A stretch of 64,000 bases of DNA, taken from Pedobacter namyangjuensis. GTDB lineage: Bacteria > Bacteroidota > Bacteroidia > Sphingobacteriales > Sphingobacteriaceae. The stretch spans positions 558,001 to 622,000 of the forward strand of contig NZ_QMHQ01000002.1 in assembly GCF_003313325.1 (NCBI RefSeq). Reading direction: 5' to 3'. The position numbers were made by a program, and so were the translations under genes. The notes under the pieces are model-generated. The model saw nothing but the letters and a program-made list of their open reading frames with translations, searched no databases and was not told the DNA's origin. This document shows positions 8,499-17,137 of the stretch, one piece after another; within the stretch, counting starts at the first letter, position 1, and the number at the start of each line of letters is the position of its first letter.

Positions 8499-9005
8499 CT
8501 ATTTTAAAGTGCCGGTTTTTACTATTGCTTTTTGATATACAGGCATATTTAAATCATCTACAATTACCCCGCGAGTGGTAGATGCATGAACAAAAAAATC
8601 GTTATTTAAATAAACGCCAACATGATCTACATCGCCACCGCCGAAAGAAAAAAATATCAAATCTCCTTCTTTTAAATTACTTAAACTTCGACTTTTAACT
8701 GCGTTTGCCTGATCTTTTGATCGACGTGGTAAAGTTTGACCATAAATATTTTTGGTAAGCAATAGTGCAAAGCCTGAACAATCGATCCCGCTTTTGTCTA
8801 AACCGCCTAGCCGATATTTGACACCCGTCCAATCCGTAATAAACTTATACAAATCTTTGCTTTTTAACGCTGCCATTGCATCGGCAGCTTTACTAGCTTT
8901 AGTATCTGGTTTCGCTGTATATTTTCTAGATCCGCAAGAAGCTAGAAATAATACCATTGCCATCAGGAAAAAATTAAAATACCTGAAATTTAAAGTTCTC
9001 GTCAT
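8499..9005 (-). CDS. NlpC/P60 family lipoprotein (peptidoglycan endopeptidase)
   Basis: A 168-residue C40-family cysteine peptidase that should cleave peptide stems in peptidoglycan. The N-terminal hydrophobic segment ends in a lipobox LASC (C24), so it is a lipoprotein. The catalytic Cys is C76 (GIDCSGFALLL) and the His is H128 (DVDHVGVYL), with H140 following (FFVHAS). The length suits a minimal NlpC/P60 domain with no extra binding modules. It lies 21 bp after mutS on the same strand and may share its transcript. Confidence 0.92.
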   Translation of the reverse strand: MTRTLNFRYFNFFLMAMVLFLASCGSRKYTAKPDTKASKAADAMAALKSKDLYKFITDWTGVKYRLGGLDKSGIDCSGFALLLTKNIYGQTLPRRSKDQANAVKSRSLSNLKEGDLIFFSFGGGDVDHVGVYLNNDFFVHASTTRGVIVDDLNMPVYQKAIVKTGTLK

Positions 9006-9026
9006 TATAAAATTGATTGCTAAGAC

Positions 9027-11636
9027 TTATTGTTTAATCAGTCTTTGGATTTCATCTAATTTTAATAACGCTTCAACTGGTGTTAAAATATTTACATCCA
9101 AGTTATTTAGCGTATCTCTAATCTTCACAAGCGTCGGATCATCAATTGCAAACATTTGTAGCTGATAGGCCTGATTTTGTACTTTTTTGATGCTGTCTTT
9201 TATACTCTGGCCTTCGGTTCTATCTATCTCTAAACGTTTTAAAATCTCGTTTGCCCTATTAATCAGCTTTGCTGGCATGCCCGCCATCTTTGCAACGTGG
9301 ATACCAAAACTATGCTCGCTACCTCCAGGAACCAACTTACGCAAGAAAATAACCTTATTAGCCATCTCCTTACTGGTTACATTGTAGTTTTTTATACGAG
9401 ACATGGTATTTTCCAAATCATTTAGCTCGTGATAGTGGGTTGCAAACAATGTTTTTGGTCTGGCCGTTGGATGCTCATGCAAAAACTCTGCAATAGCCCA
9501 GGCAATAGAAATTCCATCGTAAGTACTGGTACCGCGACCAATTTCATCTAATAGTATTAAGCTCCTGTCTGAAATATTATTCAGAATACTTGCAGTTTCA
9601 TTCATCTCTACCATGAACGTACTTTCGCCACTAGATAAGTTGTCCGATGCTCCTACACGTGTAAAAATCTTATCGGTTAAACCAATATTCACCGATTTGG
9701 CAGGCACAAAACAGCCCATTTGTGCCATTAACACGATTAAACCGGTTTGTCTTAAAATAGCCGACTTACCCGACATATTGGGACCTGTAATGATAATAAT
9801 CTGCTGTGTATCGTTATCCAGAAAAACATCGTTGGTAATGTATTCTTGCCCAATTGGCAATTGTTTTTCTATTACCGGATGCCTTCCACCCTTAATATCA
9901 AGCTCCTTTTTATTGTTAATTTCTGGTTTTACGTAATGGTTTTTTACTGCTAATTGCGCAAAACATAACAAAACATCTAATTGTGCAACTAGATAAGCAT
10001 TTAGCTGAATTGGCTTAATGTAATGCGATACCTGATACATCAATTCATTATACAATCGCACTTCTATGGCTTGTATTTTTTCCTCGGCGCCTAAAATCTG
10101 CTCTTCGTATTCTTTTAGTTCTGGCGTAATATATCGCTCTGCGTTAACCAAGGTTTGTTTTCTAATCCAACCTTCAGGCACTTTGTCTTTATGCGTATGC
10201 GTAACTTCCAGATAATAGCCAAAAACGTTGTTAAAAGATATTTTTAACGATGGAATTCCGGTAGTAGCAACTTCCCTTTTTTGTATTTCAACTAAGTATT
10301 CTTTGCCGCCAAAGGCGATTTTTCTTAACCTATCCAACTCATCATCTATCCCATCTGCAATAACATTTCCTTTAATCAGTAAAGCTGGAGGATCTTCTTG
10401 CAACTCCCGCTCTAATTTTTCCTTTATGCTTAAGCATGGATTTAACTGAGAAGCAAGGGTAATTAAAAACTGATTACCAGTGCTTTCTGCAAGTTTTTTA
10501 ACTTCTTCTATATGGATTAAAGCCCTTTTTAACTGTAGCAATTCTCGCGGACCAGCCTTTTGCAAACCTACTTTAGAAATCAATCTTTCTAAATCGCCAA
10601 TCGGCTTAATATGCGACAGTAATTCTTGTAATAAATTATCGTCATTTACAAAATACTCTACCATGCCCAAACGCTCTTGTATAGGTTTGAGTTCTTTTAA
10701 AGGCATAATAATCCACTTATGCAACATTCTGGCACCCATCGGAGTGCTCGTTTGATCAAGTACATCGAAAAGTGTAACGCCGTTATCATTGGCAGTACTT
10801 ACCAATTCTAAATTTCGAATGGTAAAACGATCCAACCACATGTACCTATCTTCTTCGACTCTTGAAATTGAAGAAATATGTTGCAAATTTCTATGCTCGG
10901 TTTCGCCTAAGTAATACAGAACCACCCCAGCTGCAACAATGCCAGACTGTAGCTTATCAACCCCAAAACCTTTTAAAGAAGCAACCTCGAAATGTTTAGT
11001 TAGTATTTCGTTAGCGTAATCGTTTGTAAATGCCCAATCATCTAGCGTATAAGTATAAAATTTATCGCCAAAAAGATTTAAAAAATCTTGTCGTTTACTT
11101 TTCTGAAAAACAACTTCCGTAGGTTTAAAACCTTGTAGAAGCTTGTCTATATACTCGCTACTTCCTTGCGCAACAAGAAACTCGCCTGTAGAAATATCGC
11201 AAAACGCTACACCAATGCTTTGTTTATCAAAAAACACGGCCGCCAGGTAATTGTTAGATTTCTGACTTAAAATATTATCGTTATAAGCAACACCTGGCGT
11301 AACCAGCTCTGTAACCCCACGTTTTACAATCGTTTTTGTAGTTTTTGGATCTTCAAGTTGATCGCAAATTGCAACCCGCTGACCTGCCCTAACCAATTTA
11401 GAAAGGTAATTTTCTAAAGAATGATGCGGAAAGCCAGCCAATTCCAAAGCACCGTTTGGACCGGTACCTCTCTTCGTTAAAATGATACCCAAAATTTGGG
11501 ATGTCTTAACTGCATCTTCACCAAATGTTTCGTAAAAATCTCCTACTCTAAATAACAATAACGCCCCAGGATATTTCGCCTTTATGGTGTTATACTGTTG
11601 CATTAATGGTGTTACGGTTTCCTTTGCTTTGGCCAA
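9027..11636 (-). CDS. mutS: DNA mismatch repair protein MutS
   Basis: An 869-residue MutS of normal length. The N-terminal mismatch-recognition motif is [12 protein letters not shown], where F and E form the wedge. The C-terminal ATPase has Walker A GPNMSGKS (about residue 617), Walker [16 protein letters not shown] and the downstream FATHYHEL. It recognises base mismatches and loops and recruits MutL. The neighbour downstream is an NlpC/P60 lipoprotein with no functional link. Nothing is missing. Confidence 0.98.
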   Translation of the reverse strand: MAKAKETVTPLMQQYNTIKAKYPGALLLFRVGDFYETFGEDAVKTSQILGIILTKRGTGPNGALELAGFPHHSLENYLSKLVRAGQRVAICDQLEDPKTTKTIVKRGVTELVTPGVAYNDNILSQKSNNYLAAVFFDKQSIGVAFCDISTGEFLVAQGSSEYIDKLLQGFKPTEVVFQKSKRQDFLNLFGDKFYTYTLDDWAFTNDYANEILTKHFEVASLKGFGVDKLQSGIVAAGVVLYYLGETEHRNLQHISSISRVEEDRYMWLDRFTIRNLELVSTANDNGVTLFDVLDQTSTPMGARMLHKWIIMPLKELKPIQERLGMVEYFVNDDNLLQELLSHIKPIGDLERLISKVGLQKAGPRELLQLKRALIHIEEVKKLAESTGNQFLITLASQLNPCLSIKEKLERELQEDPPALLIKGNVIADGIDDELDRLRKIAFGGKEYLVEIQKREVATTGIPSLKISFNNVFGYYLEVTHTHKDKVPEGWIRKQTLVNAERYITPELKEYEEQILGAEEKIQAIEVRLYNELMYQVSHYIKPIQLNAYLVAQLDVLLCFAQLAVKNHYVKPEINNKKELDIKGGRHPVIEKQLPIGQEYITNDVFLDNDTQQIIIITGPNMSGKSAILRQTGLIVLMAQMGCFVPAKSVNIGLTDKIFTRVGASDNLSSGESTFMVEMNETASILNNISDRSLILLDEIGRGTSTYDGISIAWAIAEFLHEHPTARPKTLFATHYHELNDLENTMSRIKNYNVTSKEMANKVIFLRKLVPGGSEHSFGIHVAKMAGMPAKLINRANEILKRLEIDRTEGQSIKDSIKKVQNQAYQLQMFAIDDPTLVKIRDTLNNLDVNILTPVEALLKLDEIQRLIKQ

Positions 11637-11827
11637 AATCTATCTAAATTACTAAAGTGTAAATATAGCATCTTGAGCCTTAGCGTTGAAGTTTTTGTGG
11701 ATAAAAAACACCAAATGTTAAGAGCTTAAAACCTGTAAAACCGTTCGTAGCCAAGATTAATCTTTTTTTTCTTTTCGAAAAGCAAATACAGTTCAAATTT
11801 TATCGTCTGTCCCGCTGTTCATTGTAA

Positions 11828-11847
11828 TCCCGATTTAAAAATCGGGA
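11828..11847. repeat. Short palindromic hairpin (TCCCGATT arms)
   Basis: TCCCGATT (11828-11835) and AATCGGGA (11840-11847) form a perfect 8 bp stem with a 4-base loop. It sits in the 272 bp gap between mutS and the 2H phosphoesterase, and another ATCGGG follows at about 11862. It resembles the short GC-rich palindromes dispersed in Sphingobacteriaceae intergenic regions. There is no U-run, so it is not a convincing terminator. Confidence 0.5.
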
Positions 11848-11908
11848 GCTGTAATTTCCATCGGGTTTAAAAACTCTCTTCGCTACAAAAAACAATACGC
11901 AAGGTTAC

Positions 11909-12478
11909 CTAAAACAAACTCGTTTGGGCATCAGGTTTCGGTGGCAAACCTAAAAACGGAAAGTCGGTTGAAAATAATTCGAATTGTTTCTCCCCAATAA
12001 ATTTCCTCAAAAAAATATTTGAACAGTTAAAGCTCAACTTAGCATCTTCAAACATTTTTGAAGCAATTTGAACATTTTCAGTTCTCAGTTGCCTCCCGAT
12101 GGATATATGCGGATCTTTACTTTTGTAGGAGGTTTTGATATTTAATTGTTTCTGAACCCTAACCATCAATTCTTTTAAAGGAGCTTTAGTATCCTCAGTT
12201 GGTTTTATAAACACCGCACCGTTTGGATACGAATCAACACCTTCAAAGTTTAAATAAATCGGTTTCTCGAAACATGCTATTTCCTTTAATTTCCTAACGA
12301 CAGCATTAAGCTTTTGTTCGCTAGCGAAAAATTCGCAAATGGTTACATGAGCTTTTGAACTTCTGCTATTATACCATCCGATTTCAGAAAAAAGTTCATC
12401 CTTCAACCCATCTACATATAAGGTTCCTTTGTCGTCTGGAGTAATAACTACAGAATATTTTATTCCTATTTGATCCAT
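11909..12478 (-). CDS. 2H phosphoesterase / 2'-5' RNA ligase-like protein
   Basis: A 189-residue protein of the LigT/2H superfamily, shown by two H-x-[ST]-x motifs in the right spacing: HVTI (H44) and HISI (H124). Family members open or close 2'-5' or cyclic phosphate bonds in RNA or nucleotides. The substrate cannot be told here. It is a single-gene unit, with an inverted repeat containing CGGCTCA upstream. The end QTSLF is unremarkable. Confidence 0.82.
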   Translation of the reverse strand: MDQIGIKYSVVITPDDKGTLYVDGLKDELFSEIGWYNSRSSKAHVTICEFFASEQKLNAVVRKLKEIACFEKPIYLNFEGVDSYPNGAVFIKPTEDTKAPLKELMVRVQKQLNIKTSYKSKDPHISIGRQLRTENVQIASKMFEDAKLSFNCSNIFLRKFIGEKQFELFSTDFPFLGLPPKPDAQTSLF

Positions 12479-12509
12479 AAGTTAATTTTAAAATATCCAT
12501 AAATAATTA

Positions 12510-12563
12510 TCGGCTCAAAAAACACTACTTTATTGAGCCGAATAATTTTTCTAATCGGCTCAT
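12510..12563. repeat. Inverted repeat plus third copy of TCGGCTCA
   Basis: TCGGCTCAA (12510-12518) pairs with TTGAGCCGA (12533-12541). A third, direct copy TCGGCTCA follows at 12555-12562. The array fills the divergent intergenic region between the 2H phosphoesterase (minus) and the Lys-rich protein (plus), about 40-90 bp before the latter's -7 box. It may be a stem-loop or a binding site for a regulator. Confidence 0.5.
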
Positions 12564-12601
12564 AACACTAAAACATAAGCTTAACATACTTTTAATATAA
12601 C

Positions 12602-12609
12602 TATATTTG
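12602..12609 (+). promoter_or_regulatory. Bacteroidetes -7 box (TATATTTG) for the Lys-rich protein
   Basis: Exact TAnnTTTG match 18 bp before the ATG at 12628, with a predicted start of transcription around 12615. No obvious -33 element. Confidence 0.55.
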
Positions 12610-12627
12610 CACAAATAAATTACAACA

Positions 12628-13152
12628 ATGGCAATTTTACATCGCAAAGAAGAAAAGATACAAGCAGTTTTAGGCAGACTGAACAAAAATTACACTACCG
12701 AACAGTTTGTAGAAATGTTTATAAAACTTTATTCTAAAGAATGGGGTAAAATCAAAAGTGCCTATGTTAAACAATCGCAAGATAAAGAACCTGGCACTGT
12801 TGTAAACATGCCGAAACCAGCATTATATTTAGAACAATTACTAGCTAAGTACCTTTCTGAAAACGCTTCTTTGGTTGAAAAAACTACTGAAGTTGCTGAT
12901 GAGGTTGTAAAAGCTCCTGTAGAGAAAAAAGAGCCAATTAAAAAAGCATCAGCAATTAAAGAAGTTGCAGAAAAAACTGTTAAGGCTACGGCTGTAAAAA
13001 AAGTTGCTACTAAAAAGGAAACAGCTACTGCTGAGACAAAAGAAAAAGCTGTTAAAGCGCCTGCTGTAAAAAAGACTAGCACAAAAAAGGAATCTGCAAC
13101 TGCTGAGGTTAAGGAAAAAACTACTAAAAAGAAAACTGCAGTTAAACACTAA
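12628..13152 (+). CDS. Hypothetical protein with histone-like Lys/Ala-rich C-terminal repeats
   Basis: A 174-residue protein. Residues 1-80 look like a folded helical domain (MAILHRKEEKIQAVLGRLNK, later EMFIKLYSKEWGKIKSAYVK and ALYLEQLLAKYLSENA). From about residue 90 on, the protein is low-complexity: lysine, alanine, threonine and glutamate with tandem units such as KKVATKKETATAETKEKA and KKTSTKKESATAEVKEKT. This is the composition of histone-H1-like tails seen in bacterial nucleoid proteins. A DNA- or RNA-binding role is inferred; I do not recognise the N-domain. A consensus -7 box precedes it. Its 3' end overlaps the convergent HPP gene by 4 bp. Confidence 0.75.
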   Translation: MAILHRKEEKIQAVLGRLNKNYTTEQFVEMFIKLYSKEWGKIKSAYVKQSQDKEPGTVVNMPKPALYLEQLLAKYLSENASLVEKTTEVADEVVKAPVEKKEPIKKASAIKEVAEKTVKATAVKKVATKKETATAETKEKAVKAPAVKKTSTKKESATAEVKEKTTKKKTAVKH

Positions 13153-13748
13153 GCGTCTTTTTTTCGCTTACGATATCTCGGTTTCCAAATTTTATACCAT
13201 TCCTTATTTTTAGGATAACTCCTTTTGGCGGTAGCGTTATTACAAGCTATCGCCACTAAAATCAAGATCAACACTCCTGTAAAAACGGGACTTAACACAT
13301 AAATATAGCCAAGTTCGTGTATTTTCGGTGAGCCAATGTTAGCAATGAGCGCAGTCGCTCCACCAGGCGGATGTAGCGTTTTAGTCATTTGCATTAAAAC
13401 TATCGCGATAGCTACAGATAAAGCAGCGCTAAGCCAAAGTTCTCCCGGAATAAGTTTGTGAATAGTAACACCAACTAGGGCAGAAAGTACATGTCCGCCA
13501 ATTACGTTTCTGGGTTGCGCTAACGGGCTATTTATAATTCCGTAAATTAATACCGCCGAAGCACCGAAAGAGCCAATCAAGAAAAGATTATCATTTGCAG
13601 TAAAATACTTACTGTTTAATAATCCAATTAAGCCTATACCTAAAAAAGCACCAATAAAGGTGAAGAAATGCTCTTTAAAGTCGATAAGTGTTTCTCTGTA
13701 AAAAACATATTTCGCTCTTCTAACATGCTTTTTAAATTTTTTCTTCAA
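13149..13748 (-). CDS. HPP family integral membrane protein
   Basis: A 199-residue protein with about five hydrophobic segments (around 28-45, 55-72, 78-97, 103-120 and 150-170) and the signature HPPGGATALIA at about residue 126, which names the HPP family. Members are inner-membrane proteins, some linked to nitrite transport; the substrate here is unknown. The N- and C-termini are strongly basic (MKKKFKKHVRRAKY, RYRKRKKDA). It lies 3 bp from mqnA on the same strand, so they may be co-transcribed. Confidence 0.85.
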   Translation of the reverse strand: MKKKFKKHVRRAKYVFYRETLIDFKEHFFTFIGAFLGIGLIGLLNSKYFTANDNLFLIGSFGASAVLIYGIINSPLAQPRNVIGGHVLSALVGVTIHKLIPGELWLSAALSVAIAIVLMQMTKTLHPPGGATALIANIGSPKIHELGYIYVLSPVFTGVLILILVAIACNNATAKRSYPKNKEWYKIWKPRYRKRKKDA

Positions 13749-13751
13749 AAT

Positions 13752-14480
13752 TTAATCTAATTGCTTTATATAGTCTAAAAACAAATTAAGTGCTTTACGT
13801 TTATCATCTGTTAAATCGAAGTTTAGTTTATCGAACAGATAATCTTTCAAATCGAAATTTGGTAGAACGGGCAATTCTTTTAAAACAGATTCTCTATTTG
13901 CCAAACCTTGTGCTAACGCCTTATCAAAATCTTTCACAAATTCTTCGGGAATGGTTTTATTAGCAACCCAAGCAGCGTAAACAAAAGGTAAACCTGTAAA
14001 CTTCATCCACTCCTCGCCCATATCATAAGCAAATTTAAAATCACCTTTTTTTCCGAAAGTCCTGTCGCCAATTAAAACAAATGCATCAGTTTCCGCTTCA
14101 AGGTTTGTGGTAAATTCAACATCAACCTTAAAATGAAACTTCAGCAAAACCTTTGCTAGGTTATTTGATGTCCTAGAATGAGCGTCGAGCTTAACTGTTT
14201 TGATTTCGTTAACAGGTACGTTAGAAAAAATAAAAACAGAATTTACTGCACCGATAGACCCGATACAATAATTGGTAATGATATTTGCATTTGAAACTAA
14301 TGGAATTGTGGCTACAGGAATTAAACCTATATCTACCTTATTATCAATTAACTTATTAGCACAATCTGAAGGGATATCTAAGCTTAAATCTACCTCATTA
14401 ATAATATCGCTATGCTCAATTCCGTAAATAAATGGTTTGGTATTTGTATAAGAAACTGCTGAAATTTTAATCTTCTTCAC
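13752..14480 (-). CDS. mqnA: Menaquinone biosynthesis protein MqnA (chorismate dehydratase)
   Basis: A 242-residue member of the MqnA/MqnD periplasmic-binding-protein-like fold. It opens with KISAVSYTNTKPFIYGI, followed by VDIGLIPVATIPL and KTVKLDAHSRTSNNLAKVLL, all typical of MqnA. The enzyme dehydrates chorismate to 3-enolpyruvyl-benzoate, the first step of the futalosine route. The step after it belongs to MqnE, encoded two genes upstream on the same strand. Its start overlaps the end of the histidine phosphatase gene by 14 bp, which suggests translational coupling. Confidence 0.88.
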   Translation of the reverse strand: MKKIKISAVSYTNTKPFIYGIEHSDIINEVDLSLDIPSDCANKLIDNKVDIGLIPVATIPLVSNANIITNYCIGSIGAVNSVFIFSNVPVNEIKTVKLDAHSRTSNNLAKVLLKFHFKVDVEFTTNLEAETDAFVLIGDRTFGKKGDFKFAYDMGEEWMKFTGLPFVYAAWVANKTIPEEFVKDFDKALAQGLANRESVLKELPVLPNFDLKDYLFDKLNFDLTDDKRKALNLFLDYIKQLD

Positions 14481-15102
14481 TGGTATCTTTCAAGTCTTTT
14501 AAATGGTCGGTATTGTTAAAATCTATCACATTAAACTTGCCTTTTTCATAGCTCATTCTGTATAGTGTTGTATTTTGGTGAGGGAAATCACCCATATCAG
14601 ACATTGGTCTTTCTAATAGCAAGCAAAGCAACAAACGCATAGCCCTACCATGCATACAAACCAAAACAAGTTCTTCATCGGTATTATTTGTAATTACTTC
14701 TAAAGCTTCTAGCAAACGGGCTTTAACCTGATTTGGGCTTTCGCCACCTTCAAAACCAACTTCGTAGTTTCCACCCTGCCACATTTCGGTAACTTCTCTA
14801 AAAGCGGTTCTCGCCTCTTCGGTATTGGGCTTACCTTCCCAAATTCCCCATGCCAACTCATCTAAACCAGCTAATTTTTGCCAAGGCAAGCCTAGTTCTA
14901 TAAAACTGTTAACAGTTTGGTGGGTACGTTTTAATTCAGAAGTATATATCTTATCAAATTTTATATTTTTATAACGATTATAAAAAGCAGCAGCTTGTGC
15001 CCTACCAGTATCATTTAAATCACTATTTACACCTCTACCTTGAACAATACCTTGTCTGTTTAACTCTGTTTCGCCGTGGCGGATGATGTAAATTTCTTTC
15101 AT
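14467..15102 (-). CDS. Histidine phosphatase family protein
   Basis: A 211-residue phosphoglycerate-mutase-like phosphatase. The phosphohistidine motif is at the start (YIIRHGETELN, H9), Arg and Glu appear in TSELKRTHQT and LDELAWGIWEGK, and the second catalytic His is in CMHGRAMRLLL. The substrate cannot be assigned. It lies between mqnE and mqnA and overlaps mqnA, so it may dephosphorylate a metabolite linked to menaquinone synthesis, or it may simply be a co-resident. The first idea is only an inference from context. Confidence 0.85.
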   Translation of the reverse strand: MKEIYIIRHGETELNRQGIVQGRGVNSDLNDTGRAQAAAFYNRYKNIKFDKIYTSELKRTHQTVNSFIELGLPWQKLAGLDELAWGIWEGKPNTEEARTAFREVTEMWQGGNYEVGFEGGESPNQVKARLLEALEVITNNTDEELVLVCMHGRAMRLLLCLLLERPMSDMGDFPHQNTTLYRMSYEKGKFNVIDFNNTDHLKDLKDTSEED

Positions 15103-15180
15103 ACCCCAACCCTAAAGGGCTTTCTAATTTTAATTGTTAATGCTTAATGTTGTTTTACAATAATTTCCCGTTTTTGGATT

Positions 15181-16368
15181 TTAGGAATTTACCACTGGTA
15201 ATTTATAGTATGATGGTTTTACATCTTCTTCGAAGACAACTTCGCTATAATCTGTTACCACGTTATATAATGTATCTCTTTCAATTGGCTTACGACCAAC
15301 CTGTTTAATCAAATCAACTAATTCTTTTGTACTCATTGCCGGATTTTGTTCTTCGGCACCTGCCATAGAATAAATTTTAGTAGTATCGTCTAAAGTTCCG
15401 TCAATATCATCAACACCAAAGTTTAAAGACATTTGTGCCGTCTCCCTACTAATCATAGCCCAATACGCCTTTACATGATCGAAATTATCTAAGTAAATAC
15501 GTCCAATCGCGTAATTTCTCAAATCTTCAATTACCGAAACCTCCGGAACATTGCTCATTTGATTATGTTGGTTTCTAAATTTTAAAGGAATAAAGGTTTG
15601 AAAACCGCCAGTTTTATCTTGCAATTGACGTAATTGCTCCATGTGGTCTACCCTGTGTTTAAACGACTCTATGTGACCATAAAGCATAGTTGCATTAGAT
15701 CGCATACCTAATTTGTGCCATTCTTCATGTATAGCTAACCATTGTTCGCCGGTACATTTATCCTTAGCAATTTGTACCCTAATTTCTGGATCGAAAATTT
15801 CTGCACCACCACCCGGAATAGATTCCAAACCAGCATCTTTCATTAGCTTCATCCCAGTTGCATAATCAATCTTTGCTTTTTTAAAGATATAATGATACTC
15901 AACAGGTGTAAGTGCCTTAACATGTAACTCTGGGCGATGTTGTTTAATTGCAGTAAACAAAGCACTGTAAAAAGCTACATCGTATTGAGGCAAAACACCG
16001 CCGACAATATGAACTTCTGTTACTGGCTCACCATCGTATTTTTTAACTACATCTAGCATCTCCTCTAAAGTTAATGCCCAACCTTCTTCTTTCTGCTTAA
16101 TTAAACGAGAGTACGAACAAAACTTACAGTCGTAAACACAAAGATTTGTAGGTTCTAAATGGAAATTTCTGTTGAAGTAAGTTTTATCGCCATGTTTTTT
16201 CTCGCGAATATAATTAGCCAAAACACCTAAATAAGCAAGTTCTGCATGCTCGTAAAGGTAAACGCCTTCGTCAAAACTGATGCGATTACCGCCAGCAACT
16301 TTCTGTGCGATAGCTTTTAAGGGTGCCGAAAGATTTGGATTATTTAGTAGAAGATCTAATGTTTGCAC
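15181..16368 (-). CDS. mqnE: Aminofutalosine synthase MqnE (radical SAM)
   Basis: A 395-residue radical SAM enzyme with the CxxxCxxC cluster motif at C77, C81 and C84 (CVYDCKFC). Motifs such as VTEVHIVGG, IPGGGAEIF and SNATMLYGHIES separate MqnE from the related cyclase MqnC, which has GAGAEI at the second site. It adds an adenosyl radical to 3-enolpyruvyl-benzoate, giving aminofutalosine. Together with mqnA this shows the organism uses the futalosine menaquinone pathway. A -7 box on the minus strand (16393-16400) precedes it by 25 bp. Confidence 0.92.
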   Translation of the reverse strand: MQTLDLLLNNPNLSAPLKAIAQKVAGGNRISFDEGVYLYEHAELAYLGVLANYIREKKHGDKTYFNRNFHLEPTNLCVYDCKFCSYSRLIKQKEEGWALTLEEMLDVVKKYDGEPVTEVHIVGGVLPQYDVAFYSALFTAIKQHRPELHVKALTPVEYHYIFKKAKIDYATGMKLMKDAGLESIPGGGAEIFDPEIRVQIAKDKCTGEQWLAIHEEWHKLGMRSNATMLYGHIESFKHRVDHMEQLRQLQDKTGGFQTFIPLKFRNQHNQMSNVPEVSVIEDLRNYAIGRIYLDNFDHVKAYWAMISRETAQMSLNFGVDDIDGTLDDTTKIYSMAGAEEQNPAMSTKELVDLIKQVGRKPIERDTLYNVVTDYSEVVFEEDVKPSYYKLPVVNS

Positions 16369-16392
16369 AACGATACGGTTTTGTTATTTAGG

Positions 16393-16400
16393 CAAAAGTA
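16393..16400 (-). promoter_or_regulatory. Bacteroidetes -7 box (TACTTTTG) for mqnE
   Basis: The minus strand reads TACTTTTG, an exact TAnnTTTG match, 25 bp before the mqnE ATG. It probably drives mqnE, the phosphatase and mqnA. Confidence 0.5.
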
Positions 16401-16488
16401 CGATATTGAGGTTATTGAACATCATTTTCTTGTAAAAATGGGTTATTTAGAAATTTTACAAAAAGATATTAAATCGCCTTAAAAAACA

Positions 16489-16512
16489 AAAGCTCCAATA
16501 AATTGGAGCTTT
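16489..16512 (-). terminator. Intrinsic terminator after the lipocalin-like gene
   Basis: AAAGCTCCAAT (16489-16499) and ATTGGAGCTTT (16502-16512) form an 11 bp perfect stem. On the minus strand it is followed by TGTTTTTT, and it starts 26 bp after the stop of the lipocalin-like gene. Confidence 0.75.
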
Positions 16513-16537
16513 AGGCAAATACTTTTTGTTTAAAAAT

Positions 16538-17029
16538 CTATTTCGCGGCCGCAGTAAAGTTTAAAACGATATAAGCTGTTCTGTTACCATATTCAATTGG
16601 CGATTTAATTACCATATTAGTTTTATCAGCGCTAGCCAACATTAAACGGTAGCCATCAGTTACATTTTTAGCTTTATCGCCTTCGTAAAGTTTTTTGAAT
16701 TGGAAGGTTTCATCGGCTGTGCTTACCGACCAAAATATAGTTTGAGTTTTAGCTGCACAAGTAGTACTTGTTGGTAAACTGTAGCTACCGTTACCACTGT
16801 TTGTTAAGCTCCATGTACTACCTACAAAACATTTGTAAGAACTTTCGCCCAAAAATGACTTCACCGCAATTTCAGGAATTCCATCAAAAGTAATGTCGTT
16901 TAAAACCCAGTTACCACTTACATCACCACGTTTAGCGGCAACAGTTCCAGTAGTTGTTTTCGGCGAGCAGCTTTGTAACACTATTAGCGAAGTACAAAAT
17001 AGGGCTGCTATTAAAAATATTCTTTTCAT
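16538..17029 (-). CDS. Lipocalin-like lipoprotein
   Basis: The start is set at the ATG at 17029 because the lipoprotein signal MKRIFLIAALFCTSLIVLQSC begins there. A longer frame to 17086 adds 19 residues with no signal character. The lipobox is LQSC. The mature part (SGNWVLNDITFDGI, later SSYKCFVGSTWSLTNSGNG and TIFWSV) is a small beta-barrel typical of the Bacteroidetes lipocalin-like lipoproteins. The ligand is unknown. It is a single gene with its own terminator. Confidence 0.8.
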   Translation of the reverse strand: MKRIFLIAALFCTSLIVLQSCSPKTTTGTVAAKRGDVSGNWVLNDITFDGIPEIAVKSFLGESSYKCFVGSTWSLTNSGNGSYSLPTSTTCAAKTQTIFWSVSTADETFQFKKLYEGDKAKNVTDGYRLMLASADKTNMVIKSPIEYGNRTAYIVLNFTAAAK

Positions 17030-17098
17030 ATACTTGTTTTTTGATAGGCTAATTACATAAATCTTGCCAAAACGTAAAAATTGCATAAGATTTTAATT

Positions 17099-17106
17099 TA
17101 GCTTTG
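17099..17106 (+). promoter_or_regulatory. Bacteroidetes -7 box (TAGCTTTG) before the trans-sulfuration gene
   Basis: Exact TAnnTTTG match 31 bp before the ATG at 17138. Transcription would start near 17113. Confidence 0.5.
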
Positions 17107-17137
17107 TTTTAAATCCTTGTTTTTAAGCTAAAAAAAG

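Noticed and set aside
12510..12541. Hairpin as terminator for the 2H phosphoesterase
   Set aside because: It is upstream of that gene, not downstream, and lacks a U-run on either strand.
12762..13149. Ser/Phe-rich minus-strand ORFs opposite the histone-like tail
   Set aside because: Antisense shadows of the Lys-rich repeats; low-complexity composition mirrors the plus strand.
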